Positions 34,715 to 44,600 of a stretch of DNA of 64,000 nt are shown piece by piece. The notes beneath the pieces are model-generated. The model was not told the DNA's origin, searched no databases, and saw nothing but the letters and a program-made list of their open reading frames with translations. The stretch lies in NCBI GenBank assembly GCA_964441755.1, contig CAYTVG010000011.1, positions 77,233 through 141,232 on the forward strand, read 5' to 3'. This stretch comes from JAUMBM01 sp964441755. GTDB lineage: Bacteria > Bacteroidota > Bacteroidia > Chitinophagales > Saprospiraceae. Numbering within the stretch: position 1 is the first letter of the stretch; each line of letters begins with the position of its first letter. The position numbers and the translations under genes are program-made.

Positions 34715-37700
34715 CTACTTAGGCGTTTGTGCTGCCTGTGCCCGTCGCAGGAAAGTCGTTGCTGTACTCAGTTCTACCGCCTGAATTTCGTAGGTTTCGC
34801 CATCGGGCATGCGAACAACGCGATCCTTATCTTTCATACCCTCGATAATGCGCATGAATTCGGGATTATTGGAACAGAGGCTTAGAATTCCCTGTTTGTA
34901 GCCTAGGAAATAGAACAGTTCGCTTGGTGATTTAATGTATACGTACAGGCGATCGTCATCATCTGAAGGCATACGGAGTTCTACATACGACTCCACCATT
35001 TTGCCTATACTTTCTCCATTGACGCTGATGAGGCCATTTTGTTTATCCATAGACACAAAAGACTGGTAATCCCGGTTCCACTGCATTTTCAGGCGGCTGA
35101 AGACGAACGTTTGAGGGATCATTCTTTTGGGAAATTCGAGAAAGCCCAGGCTGAGGCCACTCAGGGCCTCATCGAGGTCCTTACCGGGGGCAAAAAAATT
35201 GGCGAAAGCCTTACGGTGATAGTCGAGATCCGTGATATAGGTAATGAGTCGGGAAGCATACGTTGCCGACTTGAGATCGTTAGCGATAATGGACAGCAGG
35301 TTGTCGGGCATATTGAATACGAGACCGGCCATCCAGTCCACGTTGACAACAGGCGGAGGCAGCTCGGCTGCTGCCTGTGTCTCCTCCTGCGTTGGCTCAT
35401 CAGCCATCATCATCATATTATCATCTTGCTGCGGAGCAGCAGGCTTGGGTGCTGCCACCGGAGGCGGGAATACCCCCTCAATAACACCTACAGCCTCCAT
35501 GGAACAATACTTGAGTCCGGAGCCCAGCGCGAAACGTCCCTCGGCAGTCAGGTTACCCGTACGGTTGTTAAACTCCAGCTTATTGCCCCTGAGACCATCT
35601 TTCGTTACGACTTTAACGGAATCACCGAAAATGTACACATCCCGCTCCTCGTCATAGTCGAAGAATCCCTTAATTGGCAGCAGCGGTCGATCTTTGCGAT
35701 ATTGCAGCGGCATCATGACCCGGGGGTACACCTCTGCCGTCTCCTTACTGAGGAAAAAGCCCGTATGCAGCGGCTCATTTTCATCGCTGGCAGGCACATC
35801 AAAAGGAATGATGAGGTTGTTTTTGTCCCCGGGGCTGGTTACCCGGAACCAATAGGCCCCCGGCAGCTTTTCTGCATCGATGCGCGCATAACCATCGAAC
35901 AAAATTTCCCTTGCCTCAGCGCTCAGGCTCATGGTACCATAGAAACGCGTCTTGCGGTCGATGAAGAGCGAATCTGCCGGTTCTATATCTGCAGTTGCCC
36001 GGGTGATGGAAGTCCGCTGGCTCAGCAAGCCCTTGCCCACGGGTTGGCCGACGATATTCTGGATAAAAATCTCCTGTGCCCTCGTAGGCAGGTTGTACTC
36101 GTAATAACCGCTGGCACTGTAGCGCCTTCTGCCCGAGATAGTCACCACTGACCGATTGAAAACGTGGTATTGGTTAAGTGTATCGGCAATGATGCGCGCA
36201 TTGTTGAGTACACGCATACTGGCCGCCGGGTCGATATCAACCACCTGGCTATCAGGATATATAAATGCATCAGCAGCAATCACATAGGGTACTCCTGTGA
36301 CATGCAATGCCGAGCTACGCAAGTTAAAGGTCGCTTTTTCACCCTCAAAATTGAGCCCATCCTGATCGGGATGTGTGGAAGTAAAAAGCCCCAGCCGGCC
36401 TGCCGGCGGCTTCATAGTGATGAGTTCGCCCTTCATATCCCAGTCGAAGCCCCCCATTGAGGTCTGGTACTGGTTGTAGGGAAGAAGAATATCGAGTGCC
36501 TCCCCGTTGGAAGCAAAAGAACCAAAGGAAGTATCGAAATCGGCCTTACCGTTCATATTATCGGATTGCAGTGCGATGCGATCATCCCCTTCGAGCGCAT
36601 TAATTTTGATACCCATGGTATCAGCGCGGGCAGAAAAGGCGCCCAGATCGAAGAGTTTTGATTGCATACTGGCCTGCGGCCAGCGCAAGCTGCCATCGCC
36701 TTTCAGACCTCCGGGTGTGAGGATGAGCGTACCGTCAAAGATATGCTGCCCGGACTTATAGAGATCAAAGCCAGCCACTTCTGAGCGTACATACATACTA
36801 TCCTGATACGGGCGCCAGTCAATTTTCACATCTACCCCCCGCACCTGCGGTACTTCCGGCTGCGTGCGCACCTCTTCGAGATCGAAGCGATCGGCACTGG
36901 CCAGCGTTTGTTTGGGGAAAAAATTAATATCCACCGCATTGACAGAAGCGCCGAGGTAGCGCAGATTGCCCGTACCCAGCAGGCCGCGGTTGCTGAGATC
37001 CACCGCCCCGGCATATCGCCCTTTGCCCCCGTACACATCCTCGCCTGCTGCAGCCGTTTTGGACTCAAAGCCGAGCGACTTATCCTCATCCCTAAGCACC
37101 AGCGTCTCACTGATGGGCCTGAAGATACCAGCAGACTCGAGCACACCTGCGAAGCGTATATCTTCCGGCTCGTAGCTATTGAGTTTTTGGAAGCTGAAAG
37201 GATTGATTTTAAAGTAAAAAGAATCGCGGGTATAGATTCCTTTTTGATCGCTGGCCTGATCGTAATACACATAACTAAAGCCCTTACTCTGGAGCGAAGG
37301 AAACATAGGGATGGCCTCCTTGCCCGATTTGTTGCCGGGTGCATCGATCAGCAGAACGCCGGACAAATGCTCGATACGGGAACCAATGCTCAGCGCCTGT
37401 CGGCGGTTTTCGCTATCGAACGAATCGATAGGCTCGAAAAGATCGAAATAGCGCACAGAATCGAGGCGAACCACAAAATCCTGGTAATTAAAATGCAACC
37501 CTTTGCCCTCCATGCGGGTATAGCCCGCAAACAAGCGGCCGTCGAAATCCAGGTTTCGATCAGCTTTTAGCAGAAACTGCCCGCCAACAGGCCGGGCCGC
37601 TACGCGGTTTTTGGGGCTAAAAACGATACTCTCCACCCCTTCCAGCAAGGTATTGCCCCGCGATAGGCTGGCCGTAGCGTTGATGCCCTCTGACTGCGAC

Positions 37701-39292
37701 ACAATGCGTATGAGGTCATAATCACCGTTATTCTGGCTTGCCTCGACATAGCGAAAAACTTTGTCTTTGATCTCCACCAGCTGTTTTTCAGCATCGTAAT
37801 AAATAAACCCCTTGGCCATGAGATCGTACAGCAGCGGCTGTATAGACTCCACCGTAAACCGGCTGTTGATCCGGCTGGCCAGCAAGGCAGCCGGCATTAC
37901 ATTGGTCCCTTCGCGATCAGCCGTTGCCTTCATGATGGCGATAGGATTGGCAGTGCCCGTATTTTGTATGCGCAAATACTCTGTGGGGTTGTAAAAATCG
38001 TAACTCTCGAAAGCCACGTCCTGCTTCAGTGCATAGCCCGGCAGCGGCCGCCCGATCACCATAGAGTCCCGATCGGGGAAGATTGCCACCTCGCCTGCAT
38101 CGATGGTAAACTTATGGAAGCTGTGAAAAAAGGGATTTCGATCAGCCCCGGTACGCCCGCGATTAAGCTGAATTTCTTTTGTTACTAAATTGACAACCAA
38201 TCCAATAGAAGGATGATAGAGACTATCCTGATTAAAATAGACCGAGGTTCTCAACTGGCTGCCCGTAATTTTTTCACCGGAGCGCAGCAGTATACTGTTG
38301 CCATCGGCAATCAGGTAAGGTTTCAGGTTTCTCCCGTACATAGACAGCCGTGCCGGCTGGTCGCGGGTACCCGTAGCGTAGATATTTCCTCCTTCGATGC
38401 GGAGGCCACCCTTCAACTGTATTCCCTCCCCGACATTTTGCAGGCCCAGATTATTTTCGAAAGAAGTAAAGCGCGGAAAGGTAGCACGAGTCGTATCGGA
38501 TACAATTTTGTGGCTGAAGCTACCGAGTGCACTGCGGTTGCCGAGAAACTGAGGAAAATGCAGCCTGGCGGTATCCACTTCGAGCAAGCTCGTACGCACG
38601 TCCAGTTCATACGAAGCCAGATCGGCATAGACAGCAGCCCCCAGCTTTGTTCCGGCCCAGTTGACACTCCCCCCCTGCCCCTTCCAGGTACCGCTTACCG
38701 GCAAAAAGAAGCCCGTGGTAGCTTTAACAAGAATGGAGTCCTCCCTGCGGAAGGCGATCAGATCGGTAGACGCCACCTGCAGTACTGGCTGCTGCTGGTA
38801 TTGCCAGCTGTACTGCCGGCTGTTAATCTTCCAGGACACTGCATTGGCCAGGTAGCGAAGCGACTGGCCGGTAAAAAAATCGACAGAAAATTCGAGGAAG
38901 GACAGGAAATTATTGGCTCTGTAATGATCAGCATCATTAAACATCTGCAGCACAACGGCATGCCACGGCCGGAAGGCTGCCTCCCCGGCACCGGCCACCT
39001 GCGTGACCGCCTGCAGATAAGCCTTGAAATAAGGAGAAGCGGACAGCCGGCGCTGTCGCATACCCCTGAGCAGCAGCCGGACATTTTCTTTATCCTCAGC
39101 GGAAAGCCGGGCCGACGAATAGACAGCCGCGAAAGCGTTGAACGTCTCGACCATTACCTCCTGCTTACCGGAAGTCATGAAGGCCTCCAGCTCTGTCAGA
39201 AAGGCCAGGCTGTCAGCAGCAGGTGACGATTGTGCCCGCAGCGAAAAAAACACCCAGCCGAGAAAAAGAAAAACCAGTCCGGTACGCATCAT
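34715..39292 (-). CDS. Very large exported protein of unknown function
   Basis: A 1525-residue protein, start at ATG 39292 (MMRTGLVFLFLGWVFFSLRA, signal peptide ending RAQ). The frame extends to a TTG at 39310, which I reject. I do not recognise the family. After a helical N-terminal 150 residues it is beta-rich throughout, with alternating short strands like those of LptA/OstA or AsmA-type periplasmic proteins (for example GNKLEFNNRTGNLTAEGRF near residue 1260). An acidic, Met-rich linker (DDNMMMMADEPTQEETQ) precedes the last 220 residues. There is no T9SS tail, so it may stay in the periplasm or outer membrane. It lies upstream of the SprB-type gene on the same strand, so the two may share a role. 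Confidence 0.8.
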   Translation of the reverse strand: MMRTGLVFLFLGWVFFSLRAQSSPAADSLAFLTELEAFMTSGKQEVMVETFNAFAAVYSSARLSAEDKENVRLLLRGMRQRRLSASPYFKAYLQAVTQVAGAGEAAFRPWHAVVLQMFNDADHYRANNFLSFLEFSVDFFTGQSLRYLANAVSWKINSRQYSWQYQQQPVLQVASTDLIAFRREDSILVKATTGFFLPVSGTWKGQGGSVNWAGTKLGAAVYADLASYELDVRTSLLEVDTARLHFPQFLGNRSALGSFSHKIVSDTTRATFPRFTSFENNLGLQNVGEGIQLKGGLRIEGGNIYATGTRDQPARLSMYGRNLKPYLIADGNSILLRSGEKITGSQLRTSVYFNQDSLYHPSIGLVVNLVTKEIQLNRGRTGADRNPFFHSFHKFTIDAGEVAIFPDRDSMVIGRPLPGYALKQDVAFESYDFYNPTEYLRIQNTGTANPIAIMKATADREGTNVMPAALLASRINSRFTVESIQPLLYDLMAKGFIYYDAEKQLVEIKDKVFRYVEASQNNGDYDLIRIVSQSEGINATASLSRGNTLLEGVESIVFSPKNRVAARPVGGQFLLKADRNLDFDGRLFAGYTRMEGKGLHFNYQDFVVRLDSVRYFDLFEPIDSFDSENRRQALSIGSRIEHLSGVLLIDAPGNKSGKEAIPMFPSLQSKGFSYVYYDQASDQKGIYTRDSFYFKINPFSFQKLNSYEPEDIRFAGVLESAGIFRPISETLVLRDEDKSLGFESKTAAAGEDVYGGKGRYAGAVDLSNRGLLGTGNLRYLGASVNAVDINFFPKQTLASADRFDLEEVRTQPEVPQVRGVDVKIDWRPYQDSMYVRSEVAGFDLYKSGQHIFDGTLILTPGGLKGDGSLRWPQASMQSKLFDLGAFSARADTMGIKINALEGDDRIALQSDNMNGKADFDTSFGSFASNGEALDILLPYNQYQTSMGGFDWDMKGELITMKPPAGRLGLFTSTHPDQDGLNFEGEKATFNLRSSALHVTGVPYVIAADAFIYPDSQVVDIDPAASMRVLNNARIIADTLNQYHVFNRSVVTISGRRRYSASGYYEYNLPTRAQEIFIQNIVGQPVGKGLLSQRTSITRATADIEPADSLFIDRKTRFYGTMSLSAEAREILFDGYARIDAEKLPGAYWFRVTSPGDKNNLIIPFDVPASDENEPLHTGFFLSKETAEVYPRVMMPLQYRKDRPLLPIKGFFDYDEERDVYIFGDSVKVVTKDGLRGNKLEFNNRTGNLTAEGRFALGSGLKYCSMEAVGVIEGVFPPPVAAPKPAAPQQDDNMMMMADEPTQEETQAAAELPPPVVNVDWMAGLVFNMPDNLLSIIANDLKSATYASRLITYITDLDYHRKAFANFFAPGKDLDEALSGLSLGFLEFPKRMIPQTFVFSRLKMQWNRDYQSFVSMDKQNGLISVNGESIGKMVESYVELRMPSDDDDRLYVYIKSPSELFYFLGYKQGILSLCSNNPEFMRIIEGMKDKDRVVRMPDGETYEIQAVELSTATTFLRRAQAAQTPK

Positions 39293-39446
39293 GCCAGCCC
39301 TCTGTTTCAATTAACTATACAATAAATCAGGTAGATCGACGCAGCGAAAAAAGCATATCAGTCATGAACTTCCTCTGAGCCTGAAGGGCTTTTTCAGCCC
39401 TTTTCGGCTATTCGCCTGAAAGGAGGCCAAAGCTGCGGAGAAACTG

Positions 39447-39474
39447 CCGGATTTTGCCTGCGGCAAAAAAGCCG
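39447..39474. repeat. Intergenic inverted repeat, possible terminator of prmA
   Basis: GCCGGATTTTGCC and GGCAAAAAAGCCGG form an imperfect hairpin between prmA and the large exported-protein gene. It resembles elements at 13626, 16990 and 47594. Confidence 0.45.
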
Positions 39475-39511
39475 GGACAGATCCCTGCTGCATGCATCGG
39501 TCTCCGCCACT

Positions 39512-40348
39512 TCAATTAAGCCTGAAATGAATCATCATCCACTGCTCCCTTCCCTGTTCGTTGAGCAGGTTGAAGCCTGCCTGTTGGGCCGCGGCGACAA
39601 CCTGATCGCGATCATCTGCCAGAATCCCCGACACCAGCAGGTGGCCGCCGGGCAGCATCTTCTGGTACAACGACGGCAGCGTCTGCAAAATTACATTGCG
39701 GTTGATATTAGCTAAAATGATGTTGAACATAAGCCCGGCGGGTACCGCCGTCAGTTCACCTTCATAGATCCTGAGGTCGGGCGTGGCATTGATAGCCATA
39801 TTTTCGAGTGAATTTTCATACGCCTCCCGCTCGATATCCACCCCATGCACCTCTGCGGCCCCCAGTTGAGCGGCCAGAATGGCCAGAATACCCGTTCCGC
39901 AACCAAAATCGAGCACGCTGGCTCCCTGCCAGGGCAAAGACTCCATTGCCTGCATCATCAGCCAGGTAGTAGCATGATGCCCGGTACCGAAGGCCATTTT
40001 GGGCTGGATAACCAATTCGTAGCGTACATCCTCCATTGGCGGATGAAAAGCAGCCCGCACCCCTGCAAAAGACCCTACTTTTACCGGCTGAAAGCTAGCC
40101 TCCCACTCGGCATTCCAGTTGGTATAAGGAATCAGGCGAGTATACCATGACAGGTCGAACTGTGCCGTGATATCCCTTACGGAAGCCTCGAGCTCGTCGG
40201 TCAGGGAAGAAGCCGGCAAGAAAGCCAGCAGTTGGTCGTCTGTTTCTTCGAAACCCTCGAAAGGCAGATCTTCCAGCAGTGCCAGCAGCCAGTCGCGACG
40301 ATCATCGGCCAGCGGGAAGTGGAAAGCGAGATAATCCTGTTGTATCAT
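39512..40348 (-). CDS. prmA: Ribosomal protein L11 methyltransferase
   Basis: PrmA methylates lysines and the N-terminus of ribosomal protein L11 using S-adenosylmethionine. The 278 residues contain a divergent N-terminal domain (W-N-A-E-W-E at about 78-83), then QPKMAFGTGHHATTWLMM, the SAM-binding VLDFGCGTGILAILAA (motif I, residues 145-160), VHGVDIEREAYENSLEN and the catalytic-side NIILANINRNVI. All are diagnostic for PrmA. The start lies 12 bases after folD, on the same strand, so they form a two-gene operon. Confidence 0.95.
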   Translation of the reverse strand: MIQQDYLAFHFPLADDRRDWLLALLEDLPFEGFEETDDQLLAFLPASSLTDELEASVRDITAQFDLSWYTRLIPYTNWNAEWEASFQPVKVGSFAGVRAAFHPPMEDVRYELVIQPKMAFGTGHHATTWLMMQAMESLPWQGASVLDFGCGTGILAILAAQLGAAEVHGVDIEREAYENSLENMAINATPDLRIYEGELTAVPAGLMFNIILANINRNVILQTLPSLYQKMLPGGHLLVSGILADDRDQVVAAAQQAGFNLLNEQGREQWMMIHFRLN

Positions 40349-40360
40349 GTATATGATTTA

Positions 40361-41245
40361 CTATGCGGTATAGACCTCCTGCTTACAAGCGCGGAGCGTA
40401 TTGAGCAGCAGAGACACCACCGTCATTTGGCCGACGCCCCCCGGCACAGGCGTCAGATAGCTGCAAACCTGCGAAAGCCCGTGAAAATCCACGTCCCCCG
40501 TCAGCCTGCTTCCGTTAGCAGCCTGTTCATCGGCTACACGATTCATGCCCACATCGATGACAACGGCCCCCGGCTTGACCATATCGGCGGTGATCATCTC
40601 TGCGCGGCCGATGGCAGCGATCAGGATATCTGCCCGGCGCGTATGCGCAGGCAGGTCGACTGTACGGCTATGGCAGAGCGTAACTGTAGCATCACCCGGA
40701 TAGCCTTTGCGCGACAGCAGCAGGCTCATGGGCGTACCGACGATATTGCTGCGTCCTACGACCACTACCTCCTTACCGGCGGTAGGGATTTCATAGCGGC
40801 GCAACATTTCGATGATACCGAAGGGTGTAGCCGGCAGATAGCAAGGCAGTCCGATGGCCAGGCGGCCGATATTGACAGGATGGAAGCCATCGACATCCTT
40901 GGCAGGATTGATGGCGAGCGTGATTTTATGCTCATCGAGATGCGGCGGCAGCGGCAGTTGCACGATAAAGCCGTCGATATCAGCATTATTATTGAGATCG
41001 TCAATAATTTGCAGCAGGGCCTCCTCGCTGATATCGGCAGGCTGGCGGATCAGGGTAGATCCGAAGCCCACCTCCTCACAAGAGCGCACTTTATTGCGCA
41101 CATACACCTGACTGGCAGGATCATCACCTACGAGTACGGCAGCCAGGTGAGGAATTTTTTGTCCGGCAGCGCTTCGCTGCGCCACCTCCTGTGACAATTC
41201 AGCTTTGATCTGGCGAGCCAGCCATTTGCCATCTAAGAGTTGCAT
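40361..41245 (-). CDS. folD: Bifunctional methylenetetrahydrofolate dehydrogenase/cyclohydrolase
   Basis: FolD converts 5,10-methylene-THF to 10-formyl-THF in two steps with NADP, supplying one-carbon units for purines and fMet. The ATG at 41245 gives 294 residues, the normal length; the frame runs on to 41467 without homology. Key features are the catalytic Lys52 in YVRNKVRSCEEVGF, DGFIVQLPLPPHL, KDVDGFHPVNIGRL, VVGRSNIVGTPMSLLL (nucleotide binding), VIDVGMNR and PVPGGVGQMTV. A -7-like TATCTTTG lies about 50 bases upstream on the minus strand, but no matching -33 box is seen. Confidence 0.96.
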   Translation of the reverse strand: MQLLDGKWLARQIKAELSQEVAQRSAAGQKIPHLAAVLVGDDPASQVYVRNKVRSCEEVGFGSTLIRQPADISEEALLQIIDDLNNNADIDGFIVQLPLPPHLDEHKITLAINPAKDVDGFHPVNIGRLAIGLPCYLPATPFGIIEMLRRYEIPTAGKEVVVVGRSNIVGTPMSLLLSRKGYPGDATVTLCHSRTVDLPAHTRRADILIAAIGRAEMITADMVKPGAVVIDVGMNRVADEQAANGSRLTGDVDFHGLSQVCSYLTPVPGGVGQMTVVSLLLNTLRACKQEVYTA

Positions 41246-41646
41246 GTCTTGTCTGTTTATTGGTTCTTGCAGGGCTGAACAAACATCAGCAACTGCAAAG
41301 ATAGCTAACTGTAGCCGGATTCGGGCCTGCCCTGACGGAATCGATGCGGAAATTTCACAGACTGTAGCGATCACAACAAAATGCGTGTGTGCATGGCCGA
41401 ATACAAAAATAAATTGGTGTAAAATACCACAGGAATTAAAACAAAGGCTTACTTTTGCTGTGAGCAATATTTTCCATTTTTGCTTGTTGGGAATGTTTCC
41501 TTATATCCCTTCCTGCTTTCCCATGAATGACAATGACGACGACCTGCAGCTGAAGCCAAGTGTTTCGGGTGAGCATTTATTGATTGAATGCAGCGCCCGG
41601 ATGGATGATACTTTTTCTCAATGACAGGTTATTAAAATATCTTTAC
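41246..41646. other. Divergent intergenic region between folD and the SprB-type gene
   Basis: No protein gene is convincing. Perfect -7 boxes occur on both strands, TACTTTTG at 41450-41457 (plus) and TATCTTTG at 41303-41296 (minus), but neither has a -33 TTG at the usual distance. A 33-codon frame at 41524 is probably chance. Confidence 0.4.
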
Positions 41647-44600
41647 ATGATTCAAAAACTACGGTTGTTCCTGCCGCTGCTCCTGCTAAGCCTTGCAAGC
41701 ATTGAAGCCCTCCACTCCCAGACCTACCTTATGAACGGCAACCCCATCAACGCCTGCTCGGGTGTATTCACCGACAGTGGTGGTCTCAATGGCAATTACA
41801 GTCCCAATCAGAATATTACTACGACCATTTGCTCCAACAGTATGGGCATTACTGCTACGCACGTACAGCTTACCTTTTCGAACGTAGACATACGGGAAGG
41901 AGATGTACTGACTGTTTACGATGGCCCTTCGGTAGCTGCCGGCACCTTATTGGGTACGCATGCGGACTTCAACGGTGATCCGGTCTTCATTTTTCAGGCC
42001 AGTTCGGCCAATACCAGCGGATGTCTGACGCTGGTCTTCACTTCTGACGGCAGTGACGAGGGAACCGGCTGGCGTGCGACCATGAATTGCGTGCGTTCGT
42101 GTCAGCAGATTTTTGCTGATTTGGCATCAGCGACACCGGCGGTAGAACCGGCTGACAACGGCTGGATTGACGCCTGTCCGGGCACGCGTATTTTCCTCAA
42201 TGGTGCGGGTATTTACCCGCAGAACGGGCTGATTTATCAGCATTCGGACTTTACCTCTTCGTTTAGCTGGGATTTTGGGGACGGTGGTACCGCTGTGGGT
42301 CCCAATGTATCGCATATATACGACGAGCCCGGGGGGTACACCATACAGTTGACCATTACCGATCAGCTGGGCTGCAAAAACATCAACTTCATTGGTCAGC
42401 GCGTGCGCATTGCACCGCGTCCCCGCTTCAACATAGCAGGTGACATACCCTCGGTCGTATGTGCACAGGATACGCTTACGCTCTCAGCCATCGTCAACGA
42501 CTCCAGCAGCGTTTACGAGATGTCGGTATTGCCCGGCATCAGCACTTTTTCTACGGGCGGCATTGTCGCTGACTCGCTGCCGCTGCCCGATGGCAACGGC
42601 GTGTGCTATACGTCGGCCATAGAAATCAACTCTTTCAGTCCGGGGCAGACACTACAGTCCATTGATGACCTTGAGGGTGTATGTGTTGTGATGGAACACT
42701 CCTTCCTGCACGATCTGGAGGTTTCGCTCACCTGTCCCAGCGGCGTGCGTGTAGTCATGCACAATTTCATTTCTCCGCCCAGTACGGGCGGGGCGGGCGC
42801 TACTTTTCTGGGAATACCCAACGACCCTGACAATCCGCCCGGCAGTATACAGCCGGGTACTGGCTGGGAGTATTGCTGGAGTGCCGATGCTACCAACGGC
42901 ACCTGGCGGCAGTACGCTACCAATTTCAACCCCGGGACTATGCCGGCAGGCGACTACAACAGTTTTCAGTCGCTCAACAGTTTTGTAGGCTGCCCGCTCA
43001 ATGGTGCATGGACCTTGGAAGTATGCGACCGCTGGGCTATTGACAACGGCTTTATCTTTGAGTGGAGCATCAATTTTGCACCGGAGATCTTTCCGTCGCT
43101 GGAGACTTTTTCTCCCATGATTGTTGATTACAGCTGGCAGAACAACCCGACGGTCACTTTTTTTTCACCTGACAGCATACAGGCGGTACCGCAGAATGCG
43201 GGTACTGCTGCCTACAACTTCACGGTGACGGATGAATTTGGCTGTGCGTGGGATTCCCTTGTAAATGTGCAGGTGCTACCCCCTACCCACCCTGACTGCA
43301 GTTCCTGTGAAGACGTGTACAACGATCAGGAAGATGTGCAGATATGCCAGGGGCAGTCGGCGCAGCTGGATGTGCGCATCGTCGACAGCACCCTGCTTCG
43401 CAGAGCCGTCACCTTTGAGTCTTTCCCGCAGGCTCCATTTGGGTTCAGGCTGCACGGCCCCAGCAACCCTTTCACCAACAGCATCAACGTCAACAGTATA
43501 AGGCCCATCACCCTTACGCAACCTACTTTACAGATAGAGCGAGTATGTGTTGATATAAGCACCAACTGGAATTCGGATCTGGTGCTTAGTCTGCGGGCTC
43601 CCAACGGCAGTTTGCTGGAGTTGTCTTCCAACAACGGAGGGGCCTCCGACCACTACCGCAACACCTGTTTTACCCCTACGGCTGCGACCTCTATCATAGC
43701 CGGCACCGGGCCATTTACCGGTGACTACCGGCCTGAGGGGAACTGGAGTAATCTGGGCGGCCCCATCAACGGCGAATGGCGGCTGATAGCTGTTGACCAG
43801 TTTGGCATCAACGACGTTGGCGAGGTGCATTCCTGGTCGATCACATTTAACTCAGTCAATACGATTTCGTATTTATGGACACCGGCTGTAGGGCTTAGCT
43901 GCCCCAACTGCCCTACGCCAGTGGCGAGTCCGTCGCAACCCATCAGCTATCGGGTACTGATATCTGACGCCTACGGCTGTTCGCTGACAGACACGATCAA
44001 CGTAGTGCCCCTCAACCAGCTGCCGACCCCCAACATAAGCTGTGTTGCTACGGACGATGCGCGCATTATTTTCAGTTGGCCTACGATTCCGGGCGTCAGC
44101 GAGTACGAATATCAACTAGTGATAGATGGCCAGCCCACCCCCTGGACGGGTCCCCTGGCGGCACAGACCTTTATTGCGGAAGGCTACCCTGCCAATACGG
44201 TTGTTGAGATACGGGTGCGCATATATGTAGCGGGCAATCCGCTTTGCCAGCCCCCGATTGGCACTTCCAGCTGCACGGTCAATGGCTGCCCGACCGATCG
44301 TCCGCCGCTGGTAATCGACACCATACTGGTCAACCCGGTAGTTTGCCACGGAGGCAATACCGGTTCGGCTACGGTGGTTGTGGGCGGTGGTACAGCACCG
44401 TTCAACTATCGCTGGAGTCATTCGCTGGCACAGATTACCCCTACGGCAACCTTTTTGGAGGCCGGCACTTACGAGGTAACGGTGACGGATGCCAACACCT
44501 GTCTGACAGTGGGTTCGGTTGTCGTGACGGAGCCTGACACCCTGCTGGTACAATTGCAGGCCAGTCCGGTGAGTTGTCGCGGGGGCAATAACGGCAGTAT

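Noticed and set aside
35039..39226. Plus-strand frames of 370 and 337 codons opposite the 1525-residue gene
   Set aside because: The minus-strand frame is uninterrupted over 4.6 kb with a signal peptide and protein-like composition; the opposite frames are rich in Arg, His and Cys, typical of shadows.
41524..41625. 33-codon frame just before the CUB/SprB-type gene
   Set aside because: No membrane helix, no ribosome-binding context, and no homologue known to me.
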